64,000 nucleotides of DNA from Candidatus Saccharimonadales bacterium (GTDB lineage Bacteria; Patescibacteriota; Saccharimonadia; Saccharimonadales; Saccharimonadaceae), in contig JBDSSF010000001.1 in the NCBI GenBank assembly GCA_039928925.1, forward strand, positions 1 to 64,000, given 5' to 3'. Below the pieces are notes generated by a model. The model made no database searches. It was not told the DNA's origin and was given only the letters and a program-made list of their open reading frames with translations. The position numbers and the translations under genes were made by a program. This document shows, one piece after another, positions 16,393 through 25,277 of this stretch. The number at the start of each line of letters is the position of its first letter. Position 1 is the stretch's first letter.

Positions 16393-16695
16393 ATGTCCAT
16401 CGACAACCGTTCTTCAACCGGAGAATTGTTGCAGGAGCTGTCACAACTGCTGAACGATCGTCTTTCACGAGGCGACCGGAGGCGACTTCGGTGCGAATCG
16501 TCACTCGAGCTCAAGGCGGAAACGCTTCTCGACGTGGTCATCGGAGATACGGTGACCATGGGTGTTCTCACCAAACTGGCGACCGTCAAGTCGTGCCAGC
16601 TGAGCGCAATGCGTGACGCGCTGCGGATCGTCCGTGACGGTGCGTCTGTCATCGAGTCGCAGCAGCCCGAACCCGATCTGGTCAGCCAGACCTGA
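16393..16695 (+). CDS. Small soluble protein, GC-rich islet gene
   Basis: 100 aa, unrecognised. It is predicted helical and charged (SSTGELLQELSQLLNDRLSRGDRRRLR, then LSAMRDALRIVRDG), with no membrane segment. GAGGAG lies 10 nt before the ATG. Strong G/C third-position bias, a consensus promoter and a 16-bp perfect terminator make it an isolated transcription unit next to tRNA-Glu. No mobile-element signature is visible. Confidence 0.6.
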   Translation: MSIDNRSSTGELLQELSQLLNDRLSRGDRRRLRCESSLELKAETLLDVVIGDTVTMGVLTKLATVKSCQLSAMRDALRIVRDGASVIESQQPEPDLVSQT

Positions 16696-16706
16696 TCCTC
16701 TGTCCC

Positions 16707-16748
16707 GTCGGTGAAGTGTGTGTAGATCTATCCACACACTTCACCGAC
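16707..16748 (+). terminator. Terminator of the 16393 gene
   Basis: A perfect 16-bp stem (16707-16722 / 16733-16748) with a 10-nt loop, followed by ACTGGTTTTT. Confidence 0.85.
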
Positions 16749-16765
16749 ACTGGTTTTTACTGATG

Positions 16766-16791
16766 GCCCCTTGAAAAAGGAGGCTTTTTTT
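16766..16791 (+). terminator. Second terminator upstream of tRNA-Glu
   Basis: GCCCCTT / AAGGAGGC stem with one bulge and a GAAA-type loop, followed by seven T. Confidence 0.75.
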
Positions 16792-16820
16792 GTTACAATC
16801 GCTTAGTTAATTACACGTAT

Positions 16821-16895
16821 GGTCTCATCGTCTAACGGTTAGGACACCAGGTTTTCATCCTGGCAATCGGAGTTCGATTCTCCGTGAGATCACCA
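16821..16895 (+). tRNA. tRNA-Glu(TTC), integration site
   Basis: 75 nt with encoded CCA. Acceptor GGTCTCA/TGAGATC (one G:U), anticodon stem CCAGG/CCTGG with loop TTTTCAT, anticodon TTC; T-loop TTCGATT. Its 3' half overlaps, antisense, the last codons of the serine recombinase. Confidence 0.95.
16855..16893. other. Probable attachment site (attL) inside tRNA-Glu
   Basis: The recombinase reading frame ends with MVISRRIELRLPG, which is exactly the antisense translation of tRNA-Glu bases 16893-16855. C-termini of this form are typical of integrases whose element sits at a tRNA 3' end. The crossover base is not defined and no second copy was found in the window. Confidence 0.55.
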
Positions 16896-18573
16896 TATGA
16901 GATTTTTCCATCGACAACAGTTTAAATACAGAATTCACCCCTGTGAAAAGGGGTGTTTTTTGTGTTCCATAATCTAAATCATCGTAGGTTGGTAGTGTAT
17001 CGAACAATACACCAAATAACTGGGCTTTCTTGTGTGGATCGGACTGTTTTAACAGTAGTAGATCTAAGTGTTCCAGGAGATACCGTACCCGTACCAGTAT
17101 TTGATCGATATTCATTGGTTTTTTGTTCTTCATCCCTAATTTCTCCTTCTCTAGCTTGATTATATTGTTATGAATCCGCTCTACTTCGTTCTCTAGGTAA
17201 GCTATAGCCGTTGCATTAGACAGCAGCATAATCTTACTCATTGTTGCCTCGGCCTCGTTCCTGAGCTCCTGAATATGCTTATCCAGAGCTTTTTGTCCAT
17301 CGCCAGTCAACATGTGGCGATGTTCAAACTCACTGCGTACAGTGGCAAGAAGTAAGTCTACCTGCTCCTGGTTCACTTTAATACGGCTAATAAATTGTGT
17401 GATTCGCTCGTCCATTTGGTCTTTTGGTATACGAAAGTAGTGACCCTTATTGCTACAGTGGTAGGCAGGATAATATTTCCCTGTTTTCCCCCGAGAGGCG
17501 CTGCCAAGTAAAGTACCTCTACACTCGGGGCACAGCACGAATTTCTTGTAAGGAAAATCAGGATTATTCATAACTTTCTCTACCAGGTGTTTTTTTGGGG
17601 CTTGGCGTTGAATCTCGTATTCACCATCGGCTGCGTTGTAGGCAATATACTTCTTGCCTCGATTAGCTCTGTTGAATAGGTCCGTTGTTATAAGACCGTC
17701 AAAGACACACTTCACTGGAGCGTAGTTTGTCCATTTCTCGACATTGATACCTGCATATATCGTATTTTGGATAATACGCTGCATACTTTTGACAGTGAGT
17801 ATGTTGCCACCTTTCTTTGCAATTATTCTAGTAAGGTCATCGGTATGGCAAATATAGTGTGTCCGTGTGTGATAGCCTGCGTCATTAAGCTTGTCGACTA
17901 TCTCCTGATCGTTCAATAGTCCTTCTGCACGAAGTTCAAACATCATTTTAATAAATACGGCTTCTTCAGCACGCGGTCGTAGTAACGTACGCTTTCCCTG
18001 GTTGGTGTCTACCTTCTCGCTATTGTATCCATAGGGTGGTTGGCGCATCCAGTAACCATTTTTCGTATAACGGATTTCCGCGCCTATCATACGGCTCATG
18101 ATGTCGCGAAGTTCATCTTTTGAGCGTTCAGCTTCAAGTATCTCTGACTTTTTGGTTGGGTTATAGATACTCCATTTATATTCAAAGCCAAGGTGATCAA
18201 GGGTGTTAATTTGTTGCGAGCCGATAACCCCATATATATCAACGAGTTGAACGCCACTCGACTCTAGCTGAGTCTTTAGTATATCGTAGCTGAGGGAACC
18301 ACCACGAGTGAACCGATCTATTGACTTGATTATAAACAAATCGATGCCATTTTTGGACTTCTTGCAGTAGTCGACTGCTTCTTGCATTGGCTGCTGCTCT
18401 TTGCTGGCGGACTCCATAAAGACAAAGATCTTTTTAATCGTGATGCCTTTTGTTTCGGCAAAACGCTCAATCTGCTCTTTTTGTGCCTCAGGTGAGTCTC
18501 CGTCGGTACCTTGTTTAGTGGTAGAGACACGAATCGCCGCAATGGCACCTTTACCGCTTAGATCAGAGTGCAT
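16855..18573 (-). CDS. Large serine recombinase (integrase)
   Basis: 572 aa. An N-terminal resolvase domain (1-150) has the catalytic Ser17 in AIRVSTTKQG and the motif SIDRFTRGG. It is followed by the Recombinase domain (about 190-320: PPYGYNSE, RPRAEEAVFIKMMFEL, SMQRIIQNTIYAG) and a zinc ribbon (CPECRGTLLGS, YHCSNKGH). A coiled-coil region (about 405-500) comes last. It would insert and excise an element by site-specific recombination. It runs antisense into tRNA-Glu, and the last 13 codons are tRNA sequence, so the C-terminus of the excised form would differ. A 41-codon gene lies 10 bp upstream on the same strand. Confidence 0.92.
   Translation of the reverse strand: MHSDLSGKGAIAAIRVSTTKQGTDGDSPEAQKEQIERFAETKGITIKKIFVFMESASKEQQPMQEAVDYCKKSKNGIDLFIIKSIDRFTRGGSLSYDILKTQLESSGVQLVDIYGVIGSQQINTLDHLGFEYKWSIYNPTKKSEILEAERSKDELRDIMSRMIGAEIRYTKNGYWMRQPPYGYNSEKVDTNQGKRTLLRPRAEEAVFIKMMFELRAEGLLNDQEIVDKLNDAGYHTRTHYICHTDDLTRIIAKKGGNILTVKSMQRIIQNTIYAGINVEKWTNYAPVKCVFDGLITTDLFNRANRGKKYIAYNAADGEYEIQRQAPKKHLVEKVMNNPDFPYKKFVLCPECRGTLLGSASRGKTGKYYPAYHCSNKGHYFRIPKDQMDERITQFISRIKVNQEQVDLLLATVRSEFEHRHMLTGDGQKALDKHIQELRNEAEATMSKIMLLSNATAIAYLENEVERIHNNIIKLEKEKLGMKNKKPMNIDQILVRVRYLLEHLDLLLLKQSDPHKKAQLFGVLFDTLPTYDDLDYGTQKTPLFTGVNSVFKLLSMEKSHMVISRRIELRLPG
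16936..16961 (+). terminator. Terminator of tRNA-Glu inside the recombinase 3' end
   Basis: CACCCCT/AGGGGTG stem with GTGAAA loop followed by six T. It lies 40 bp behind the tRNA and within the coding region of the antisense recombinase. Confidence 0.75.
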
Positions 18574-18583
18574 ACAGTCTCTC

Positions 18584-18709
18584 TCACAACAGCTCTTTCT
18601 CGACTATTTCAAGCAGGAGTGCTGCGAGGTAGTCAAGCCGTTCAGATGCGTCAGCGTAGACCGTTTCCGGTGGCAATTGCTTGTTTTGTGATCCTATAGG
18701 TCTACTCAT
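18584..18709 (-). CDS. 41-aa protein upstream of the serine recombinase
   Basis: ATG at 18709 after GAGGGTAGAT; the product is acidic and helical (PPETVYADASERLDYL, AALLLEIVEKELL) and ends 10 bp before the recombinase start. The position suggests co-transcription and a possible helper or directionality role, but there is no family evidence. Confidence 0.5.
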   Translation of the reverse strand: MSRPIGSQNKQLPPETVYADASERLDYLAALLLEIVEKELL

Positions 18710-18876
18710 ATCTACCCTCATAGCTTACCTTATATGGATAATTATACTACACAAATAGGGATAGTATCAACAGATAATCGTTGTATTTTATTCTAATACC
18801 GTACTTAGAAGTTTATCCATCATTCTTATCTGTTAATATTGTTTATTTATGTTCTCTCTTTTATACTACGTATACT

Positions 18877-19602
18877 ATGAGCAACAGAAAACTCAACACT
18901 AAACAAATCAACATTCTCAAAACTGCATACCTATTCAGATATCTCACAACAGATAACATCGCAAAACAAAAAAACCTAACGCAGAACTCAGCCTATAGTG
19001 CATTAAAAATATTACATAGAAATGGCTATCTCGGCATCAAATATAATAAAAACTATAGGCTGATGAATAAGTCAGCTCGCTACTTCTTAACACCACAAGC
19101 TATAAAATATCTTCGTCAAGCGGAGCTAGGGCTAAACGAGGACGTGCTGAGTGCGCGGATGAGAGAAAAAACTAAGTCAACAGTCTTCGTCGACTATCAA
19201 GTCGCTGTGCATACGGCCTACCTCGAAATCAAAGAAGCATTGGGTGATAGCGCCGTTATACAAACGGCAACTGAGCTCTCATCTATCGACGCCGTGATAA
19301 AGCCGTATCCCGCATTGTACGTACAGAACAAGAAGGAACACTTCTTTGTTGAGCTGACTGATGCTCAGCCGCTATTTCTCGTTAAAAAGCGTATTCGAAA
19401 GTATATTGAAGACTATGATTCTAACGAGTGGGACTGGGAGACGTATCCCAATGTGCGCATTGCCCGCAGACTAAAAGGAGAGAGAAAGAAGCTGATGGCG
19501 TACGTAGAAGAAAAAATGGATGACAGTTACTTTGATGAAACCGATATAACGTTTGAGGTCGTTCCGCGAGTAATTACTGTTATTGCTGAGTCAATTAGGT
19601 AA
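18877..19602 (+). CDS. Replication-relaxation-like winged-helix protein
   Basis: 241 aa from MSNRKLN, with TATACT 9 nt before the ATG. The N-terminus is a winged helix (ILKTAYLFRYLTTDNIAKQ, SAYSALKILHRNGYLGI, KSARYFLTPQAIKYL). A C-terminal part with Asp/Glu and Lys positions follows (YPALYVQNKKEHFFVELTD, KKRIRKYIEDYDSNEW). This agrees with the Replic_Relax family of plasmid and conjugative-element proteins. It is divergent from the recombinase. A paralogue is at 38236. Confidence 0.7.
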   Translation: MSNRKLNTKQINILKTAYLFRYLTTDNIAKQKNLTQNSAYSALKILHRNGYLGIKYNKNYRLMNKSARYFLTPQAIKYLRQAELGLNEDVLSARMREKTKSTVFVDYQVAVHTAYLEIKEALGDSAVIQTATELSSIDAVIKPYPALYVQNKKEHFFVELTDAQPLFLVKKRIRKYIEDYDSNEWDWETYPNVRIARRLKGERKKLMAYVEEKMDDSYFDETDITFEVVPRVITVIAESIR

Positions 19603-19725
19603 GCAGGGTATTGTAAGAGTCGCTCAGTTTGAAGTGATGCCTACTGGTGCTTGACTCCTCGCCCCAATCCCCGTATCATTAAACCAATAGCATATTCAAG
19701 TTAAAAAGGACATATATAAGCTCCT

Positions 19726-20973
19726 ATGGCAGCAAGGCTCCCAACACCTGGTCAAGATAGCGGCACTTGGGGCACTATTCTCAATGACTTTCTTGATGTT
19801 TCTCATAATCCTGATGGCACACTGATCTCGACAGCCGTTACTCAAGCAGGAGCAGGTACTTACACTAAACCAGGAAGTGGCATACCTGGAACTGACCTTG
19901 ATACTGCGACACAGACTACTCTTACGGCCGTAGCCTCCAAATACACGAAACCAGGTCCCGGTATCCCCGCGACTGATCTCACTACTGCCGTCCAAAACAG
20001 CCTCGCTGCTGCAAGCACCGCTATACAGACAGTTAACACCAAGACGCCTACGAGCGGAAACGTTACCCTCAATGTTGCCGACATCGGTGACGTTCAAGGT
20101 GGTACCGGTGCGACGAATAACCAAGTACTCGTCTATAACAGCACGACGACCAAGTGGGCGCCCGGAACTGTTTCAAGTACTACTGTGACAGACGCAACAG
20201 CCGGAGCTAAAGGTATCGTACAACTCGCGGGAGATCTTGCTGGAACAGCTGCAGCCCCTACCGTACCTGGATTAACGAGTAAAGCTCCTCTGGCTAGTCC
20301 AACCTTTACCGGCACAGTGACTATACCTACTCCAACAAACGGTACTGACGCCGCAACAAAAACATACGTAGATACCCAAGTCAGTAGCGGTACAGCAGAC
20401 GCTACAACGAACACTAAAGGTAAAGTACAACTCGCGGGAGACCTGGCGGGTACGGCGGCACTTCCAGTAGTTGCTAAAGTAAATGGAGTCACTGTAACGG
20501 GTACACCAACCACAGGGCAAGTCCTGACGGCAAGTAGCACCTCTGCTGCAGCTTGGTCTAGCCCTGCCGCTGGTGCAGGTAACGCAACCTCTAGTACGCT
20601 TGGTATTATCCAACTCGCTGGCGACCTCGGCGGGAGCGCTACAGCTCCATCGGTCGTACGAGTAAACGGTGCTGCACTGAATGTTGCAGCAGTCACTAAG
20701 ACCTCTGCCTACACTATCACAGCTAACGACACTGTTATCTTGGTAGACGCTACATCTGCTACATTTACATTAACGCTGCCAACAGCAGCTGGATACGTCG
20801 GTCGCTACACAATTGATGCCATCTCGGGAGGAAACAATCTTGTAACAGTAGCCGCTTCTGGCGGACAAACAATTGATGGTGCGGCAACTACTACCATTGG
20901 AAACCAAGCGTCTGGTGCTCCATGGAGTTCTGTCGATCTTATTTCAGATGGATCTAACTGGAGAACGGTGTAG
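19726..20973 (+). CDS. Phage tail-fibre-like protein A
   Basis: 415 aa. The N-terminal module (ARLPTPGQDSGTWGTILNDF, then LDVSHNPDG) is shared with the gene at 23226. Ser/Thr/Ala-rich repeats follow, with units like GIVQLAGDLAGTAAAPTV (three copies) and fibre motif SPTFTGTVTIPTPTNGTDAA then TKTYVD. The C-terminal beta domain (about 325-415, TITANDTVILVDATSATFTL) resembles phage fibre tips. No signal peptide is seen. It is the first gene of a plus-strand array. The function is probably receptor binding; how it leaves the cell is unknown. Confidence 0.75.
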   Translation: MAARLPTPGQDSGTWGTILNDFLDVSHNPDGTLISTAVTQAGAGTYTKPGSGIPGTDLDTATQTTLTAVASKYTKPGPGIPATDLTTAVQNSLAAASTAIQTVNTKTPTSGNVTLNVADIGDVQGGTGATNNQVLVYNSTTTKWAPGTVSSTTVTDATAGAKGIVQLAGDLAGTAAAPTVPGLTSKAPLASPTFTGTVTIPTPTNGTDAATKTYVDTQVSSGTADATTNTKGKVQLAGDLAGTAALPVVAKVNGVTVTGTPTTGQVLTASSTSAAAWSSPAAGAGNATSSTLGIIQLAGDLGGSATAPSVVRVNGAALNVAAVTKTSAYTITANDTVILVDATSATFTLTLPTAAGYVGRYTIDAISGGNNLVTVAASGGQTIDGAATTTIGNQASGAPWSSVDLISDGSNWRTV

Positions 20974-20975
20974 CT

Positions 20976-21035
20976 ATGGCTCATAAAGCAGCAAATCATT
21001 ATCGTAAACCTACTGCCCAAGGAATTATTTCATGA
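20976..21035 (+). CDS. 19-aa coupled micro-ORF
   Basis: ATG GCT CAT ... TCA TGA; the stop overlaps the start of the next gene as ATGA (21032-21035). It begins 3 bases after the previous stop. The encoded peptide (MAHKAANHYRKPTAQ, then GIIS) looks real in codon use but is tiny. It may only couple translation to the next gene. Confidence 0.4.
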   Translation: MAHKAANHYRKPTAQGIIS

Positions 21036-21077
21036 GTAAAGCAAACTTACCGTTATCGACACTTAATGCCACGTATG
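21028..21077 (+). repeat. 50-bp exact repeat, adhesin N-terminal module (copy 1)
   Basis: Identical to 28052-28101. It covers the last bases before the ATG and the codons for MSKANLPLSTLNATY. The flanks are unrelated on both sides. Confidence 0.9.
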
Positions 21078-22873
21078 CGCAGATTCCCGACGGTGCTATG
21101 CGAAATACCCCGCGTGCGCTCATTCCGGTCAACACTGGAATTGTCACTACGTTCCAACCGGGACACGGGTTCCACGATATTGGCACCACTGCCGCATCTG
21201 TCAGCGATGACACCACTGATTACCTCAGCGGTTCGCAGTCGCTTAAGGTGGTCACAAAAACCGACGGCACTACTGCGAAGGTCGACAACTCCGCCCTTAC
21301 CATCAATGCGACCGCTATGTCATTTAGGGTGTTGGTAAAGGTTGATGATGCTACTAACCTTGCGACCTGGCTATTCTATGTAGGGAACGCGGCGCTATCT
21401 TCGTCATATCAGTGGTTTATAGCCCAGACTGATCCGTCGCTTACTAAGGCGCAGCACTACGTTAAGGCTGGCGAGTGGGTATGGATCACGTTTGGATTCC
21501 AAGACGCAGGTATTGTCGGTACGCCGGACAGGTCGGCGTTGACACACATCAGGCTCGCTGCTTCTGCGGCGAATGGTAGCTCTATTACCGTTCACTTCGG
21601 TGGGATTGCGTTGGTGGATGAATCGACCGCGTTTCCGTCCGGGGTTGTTTCGTTTTGCTATGACGACTCGCTAGAGTCCACCTACACCCAGGCTAGGGTT
21701 GCGCTAGATAAGTACGGCTGGGTGGGTACTGAGTATGTGATCTGTGACCTTGTTGGTTCCGGTGGGAAATATATCAGTCTCGCTGATTTACAGACGCTGG
21801 AAGATGCTGGCTGGACTGTGGGGGCGCACTCGTACACCCTTGCCGACCATGCTACGGGCTTTACTAATCTAAATACGCAGCAACTGACTGACAACCTGCG
21901 CAATATGCGTCGTCAACTTACCGCATGGGGACTCCAGGGTGGTGACCACCTTGCCTACCCCGGTGGTGGGTACAACGCTGCCGTTTTGGCAGTAACCGAC
22001 CAATTCCATACCTCGGCGCGCACAGTGAACCACCAAACCTTGGAGACGCTCCGACCTTCGGACGCGCTGAGGATTCGATCCGCATCGTTGGTTAACACAA
22101 CAACAGTAGCGTATATCAAGAACCTAATAGACAACGCGCTGGCCAGTAAGGGCTGGCTCGTTCTCACATTCCACGATTTGGTTACGACAGCAACGTCCAG
22201 TGATCAATATGCCATTGCGGACCATCAGACGATTGTTGATTACTGCGCAACGGTAGGGATTCGGGTGAGTTCGGTCGCGGATGTCATGTCCCGGATGAAT
22301 GCACCGGTCCCGGTTAGCGGCTACACCACCGCACAGCTCGTCAACCAGACACTTGGCAACACCTCGACCCGAATCGGGTGCTACCCCTACAGGATCAGTT
22401 CACCGGTCGCTACCGCTGTAACCGCAGGTGATCTGAACCTTGTCTGTTTCACTCCGGTTGTGGATATCACAATCACCGCGATGTCAGCCATGTCAGGCTC
22501 TACTGCATTCGCCGGATCGACATTGACTAGGATAGGACTGTTCACTACTGATCCATCTACAGGTGCAATCACTCTGGTGGCTGCGACTGACAGTGACACG
22601 ACACTTTTCACTGCACCGAGCACTGTTTACCGCAAGGTACTCGGTACCACTGGCGGTCTCCCGACCGCTTACACTCTCAAGGCAGGACAGCGATACGCAG
22701 TCGGCGTCCTCGGCGTTGGTCTGAGTGCCGGATCACTGTTCATGGGTGCAATTAGTAGCGTCCTCACTGCTCGGCTCCCAAGAATGTGCGGTAAAATCGC
22801 CTCACAAACCGACCTGCCCCCGACCGCGACTATCGTGGCTACCCCGACGCCAATCTGGGCAGAAGTCGGCTAA
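21032..22873 (+). CDS. Polysaccharide-deacetylase-containing tail/adhesin-like protein
   Basis: 613 aa. The N-terminal 15 residues are the shared MSKANLPLSTLNATY module. Residues 25-205 are a beta-rich domain (carbohydrate-binding or LamG-like). Residues about 205-405 match NodB-type polysaccharide deacetylases: SFCYDDSLEST (metal Asp-Asp), WTVGAHSYTLADH (His), HLAYPGGGY and VLTFHDLV. The C-terminal domain (430-613) is of a kind I associate with actinophage minor tail proteins. Directly after the module the DNA becomes strongly GC-rich, so the body looks recently acquired. Likely target: N- or O-acetylated cell-wall or capsule glycans of a host cell. Confidence 0.75.
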   Translation: MSKANLPLSTLNATYAQIPDGAMRNTPRALIPVNTGIVTTFQPGHGFHDIGTTAASVSDDTTDYLSGSQSLKVVTKTDGTTAKVDNSALTINATAMSFRVLVKVDDATNLATWLFYVGNAALSSSYQWFIAQTDPSLTKAQHYVKAGEWVWITFGFQDAGIVGTPDRSALTHIRLAASAANGSSITVHFGGIALVDESTAFPSGVVSFCYDDSLESTYTQARVALDKYGWVGTEYVICDLVGSGGKYISLADLQTLEDAGWTVGAHSYTLADHATGFTNLNTQQLTDNLRNMRRQLTAWGLQGGDHLAYPGGGYNAAVLAVTDQFHTSARTVNHQTLETLRPSDALRIRSASLVNTTTVAYIKNLIDNALASKGWLVLTFHDLVTTATSSDQYAIADHQTIVDYCATVGIRVSSVADVMSRMNAPVPVSGYTTAQLVNQTLGNTSTRIGCYPYRISSPVATAVTAGDLNLVCFTPVVDITITAMSAMSGSTAFAGSTLTRIGLFTTDPSTGAITLVAATDSDTTLFTAPSTVYRKVLGTTGGLPTAYTLKAGQRYAVGVLGVGLSAGSLFMGAISSVLTARLPRMCGKIASQTDLPPTATIVATPTPIWAEVG

Positions 22874-23225
22874 ACAACTGGTAAGTATTAGCGACTGAGG
22901 GCTTACTATAATCTCGTAGCCATTCGCTCCACGAAGCTCACGTTCTGCGCCACTCTCAAGCACACCGCAGCTAGTCCATTAGTTGCTTAAGTCTATTTTG
23001 GTGCACCTAGCGTTCTTGTATTGAGTAATCAGCAAATATTGTAATAATCTAGTAATCGGCGTTAAATAACACATACTGAATCGTAGTTATTCATTACTAC
23101 GAACGCTCAGTTAATTAAGAGGACATCATACATTAGTACATATAGCATAAACAGTATGAGGGATACCCCTTGTGCTATAGTATTAGGTACAATAATATGA
23201 GTATAATGAGTACAAAACATATACT
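22874..23225 (+). other. Intergenic region, no gene seen
   Basis: 352 bp without a convincing ORF, RNA gene or strong hairpin. The last 60 bases are AT-rich and probably carry the promoter of the next gene (candidate -10 boxes TATAGT and TACAAT). Confidence 0.4.
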
Positions 23226-24398
23226 ATGAGTACGGCTCGTTTACCGGTACCCGGCGGAGACGATGGTGATTGGGGAAATATACTCAATGATTTTCTTACC
23301 GTCTCGCATAATGCGGATGGTGTACTTCTTCCAAGCGCCGTTACAACTGCTGCAGTCGGTAACCTTGCTCCGCTAACAGGCGGTAAAGTTCCCTCAAGTA
23401 ATCTCGGTTCTGGAACTGCCGGGAGTAGCAACTTTCTTCGCGGTGATGGCATCTGGGCAGTGCCAAGTGGTGCGGCGGCATCTGCAGCAACAACTACGAG
23501 TGTTGGTCTCATTCAGTTATCTGGGGATTTGGGAGGCAGTGGCACTATCGCTACCAATCCTGTTATCTCTGATGGTGCCATAACGAACAGTAAGCTTGCC
23601 AACGGTAGTATTAGCACCAACAAACTGGCGGCTGGTTCTGTCACTACAAACGAGATAGCTGACGCCACGATAACAGACACTGATATAGCCGCCTCTGCGG
23701 GCATAGCTCGAACCAAATTAGATACCAGTACTCAAACCAGTCTTGGAAAAGCCGATACCGCGCTCCAAACTGCACCCGTAACAAGTGTCGCGGGCAAAAC
23801 AGGTGACGTACTATTAGTAAGTTCTGACGTGGGGCTGGAAAACGTTGATAATACCAGTGACGTAACTAAAAATAGTGCTACCGCCGCCCTTACCAATAAA
23901 TCCATTTCAGGTGCTAGCAACACATTATCTGCCATTCCCGAGTCTGCGGTGACCAATTTGCCGGCTGACTTAGCCGCCAAAGCGACTGATACTACTGTAG
24001 TACATCTGGCTGGAACAGAAACGATTACGGGTGATAAAACGTTTAGCGGCGCCATAACGGTAGCGACTCCTATAAATCCTACTGACGCTTCAACGAAATC
24101 GTACGTCGACACCACCGCTATCAGTCATGCAGTTACTGTGCGCACGGGAAGCTATACCGCCTCCGCTACAGACGAAATTATACTTGCCGACACAACTACT
24201 ACTGGATTCACTATAACGTTACCATCGGGCGTAGTGAATGGTAAGACATACGACATTAAAAAAATAGATAACTCCGCTCACGCCGTTACTGTTGTACCGA
24301 GTAGTGGTCAGATTGATGGTAGTAGCTCTGCAGTAGTCAAAGTCCAATATGCAGCAGTAACCTGTATAGCGAGTGGGGGCAATTGGTATGTTATTTAA
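23226..24398 (+). CDS. Phage tail-fibre-like protein B
   Basis: 390 aa. It shares the N-terminal module with the 19726 gene (ARLPVPGGDDGDWGNILNDF). Then come TSVGLIQLSGDLGGSGT, short Ile/Thr/Asp repeats (ITNSKLANGSISTNKLAAGS) that recall triple-beta-helix fibre shafts, and VGLENVDNTSDVTKNSAT, a motif common in phage tail fibres. TKSYVDT and a beta tip (ATDEIILADTTTTGFTITL) end it. The tip is homologous to that of protein A. It probably forms trimers. Confidence 0.75.
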   Translation: MSTARLPVPGGDDGDWGNILNDFLTVSHNADGVLLPSAVTTAAVGNLAPLTGGKVPSSNLGSGTAGSSNFLRGDGIWAVPSGAAASAATTTSVGLIQLSGDLGGSGTIATNPVISDGAITNSKLANGSISTNKLAAGSVTTNEIADATITDTDIAASAGIARTKLDTSTQTSLGKADTALQTAPVTSVAGKTGDVLLVSSDVGLENVDNTSDVTKNSATAALTNKSISGASNTLSAIPESAVTNLPADLAAKATDTTVVHLAGTETITGDKTFSGAITVATPINPTDASTKSYVDTTAISHAVTVRTGSYTASATDEIILADTTTTGFTITLPSGVVNGKTYDIKKIDNSAHAVTVVPSSGQIDGSSSAVVKVQYAAVTCIASGGNWYVI

Positions 24399-24416
24399 CT
24401 ATACTAAGGTACGAGC

Positions 24417-25277
24417 ATGAGCTATAACCCTCAGAATCCGAATGGTTCGGCAATAAGCACTAATTCAGCGCCAGTTGTTATCGCAAGCGACCAATCGGCC
24501 GTCCCAATTACCGTAGGTTCGTTGCCACTGCCAACAGCTGCCGCCACTAGTGCCAAGCAGCCAGCTTTAGGTACGGCCGGTACACCTTCAGCTGACATTT
24601 TGAGTGTCCAAGGTGCAACTAGTATGACACCACTAAAAGTGGACGGCTCGGCCGTTACGCAACCCATATCTGGCAGTGTCACAACAACTCCATCCGGTAC
24701 GCAAACGGTAACCGGCACAGTAGCCTCGACCCAGTCAGGCATATGGACAGTGCAGCCTGGCAACACTGCGAATACTACGGCCTGGCTTACAGCAGATACG
24801 GGCACCAAAGCCACTAATACTGCCGTCCCAGCCAGCGCTAGCTATAGCGGCTTATTAGCCCAAACGGCAAACCCTGCGGCTGCAACTGCGGGAAACTTGG
24901 TAGGCGCGCTAGCCGACAAACTGGGCAAACAGGTCGTGGTTGGTTCTATCCGCGATCTTAAGGCAAATCAGATAACAACTATCACGGCATCAACTGCCGA
25001 GACCACAATCGTTACCGCTGTTGCTAGTTCATTTTTAGATCTATATGGTCTAATCGTTACGAACACTTCACCAACGGCAATAAATGTAGTCATAAAAGAC
25101 GCTACCGCTGGTACAACTCGTCTGACTATTGCCGTACCAGGCAATGATACTCGTGGTTTGATGCTCCCTGAAAGCGGCGCAATTAAACAATCGGCCGTTA
25201 CAAACAACTGGACCGCTACCGTATCTAACGCGGTAACTTCAGTAATCATAACTGCCCTGACGGTAGCCAATACCTAA
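24417..25277 (+). CDS. Phage structural-like protein
   Basis: 286 aa. The start MSYNPQNPNGSAISTNSAPV, then VIASDQSAVPITVG, is a recurrent N-terminus of phage baseplate or tail proteins. The middle is low-complexity Thr/Ala/Ser-rich, and a beta-sandwich-like end (about 180-286) finishes with TVSNAVTSVIITALTV. The TAA overlaps the ATG of the next gene by one base, so the two are coupled. AAGG lies 8 nt before the start. Confidence 0.65.
   Translation: MSYNPQNPNGSAISTNSAPVVIASDQSAVPITVGSLPLPTAAATSAKQPALGTAGTPSADILSVQGATSMTPLKVDGSAVTQPISGSVTTTPSGTQTVTGTVASTQSGIWTVQPGNTANTTAWLTADTGTKATNTAVPASASYSGLLAQTANPAAATAGNLVGALADKLGKQVVVGSIRDLKANQITTITASTAETTIVTAVASSFLDLYGLIVTNTSPTAINVVIKDATAGTTRLTIAVPGNDTRGLMLPESGAIKQSAVTNNWTATVSNAVTSVIITALTVANT

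Noticed and set aside
20133-20696. Long minus-strand ORFs inside the fibre genes (also 23732-24115, 24431-24814, 25246-25860)
   Set aside because: They are low-complexity shadows of Thr/Ala-rich plus-strand genes and have no start signals.
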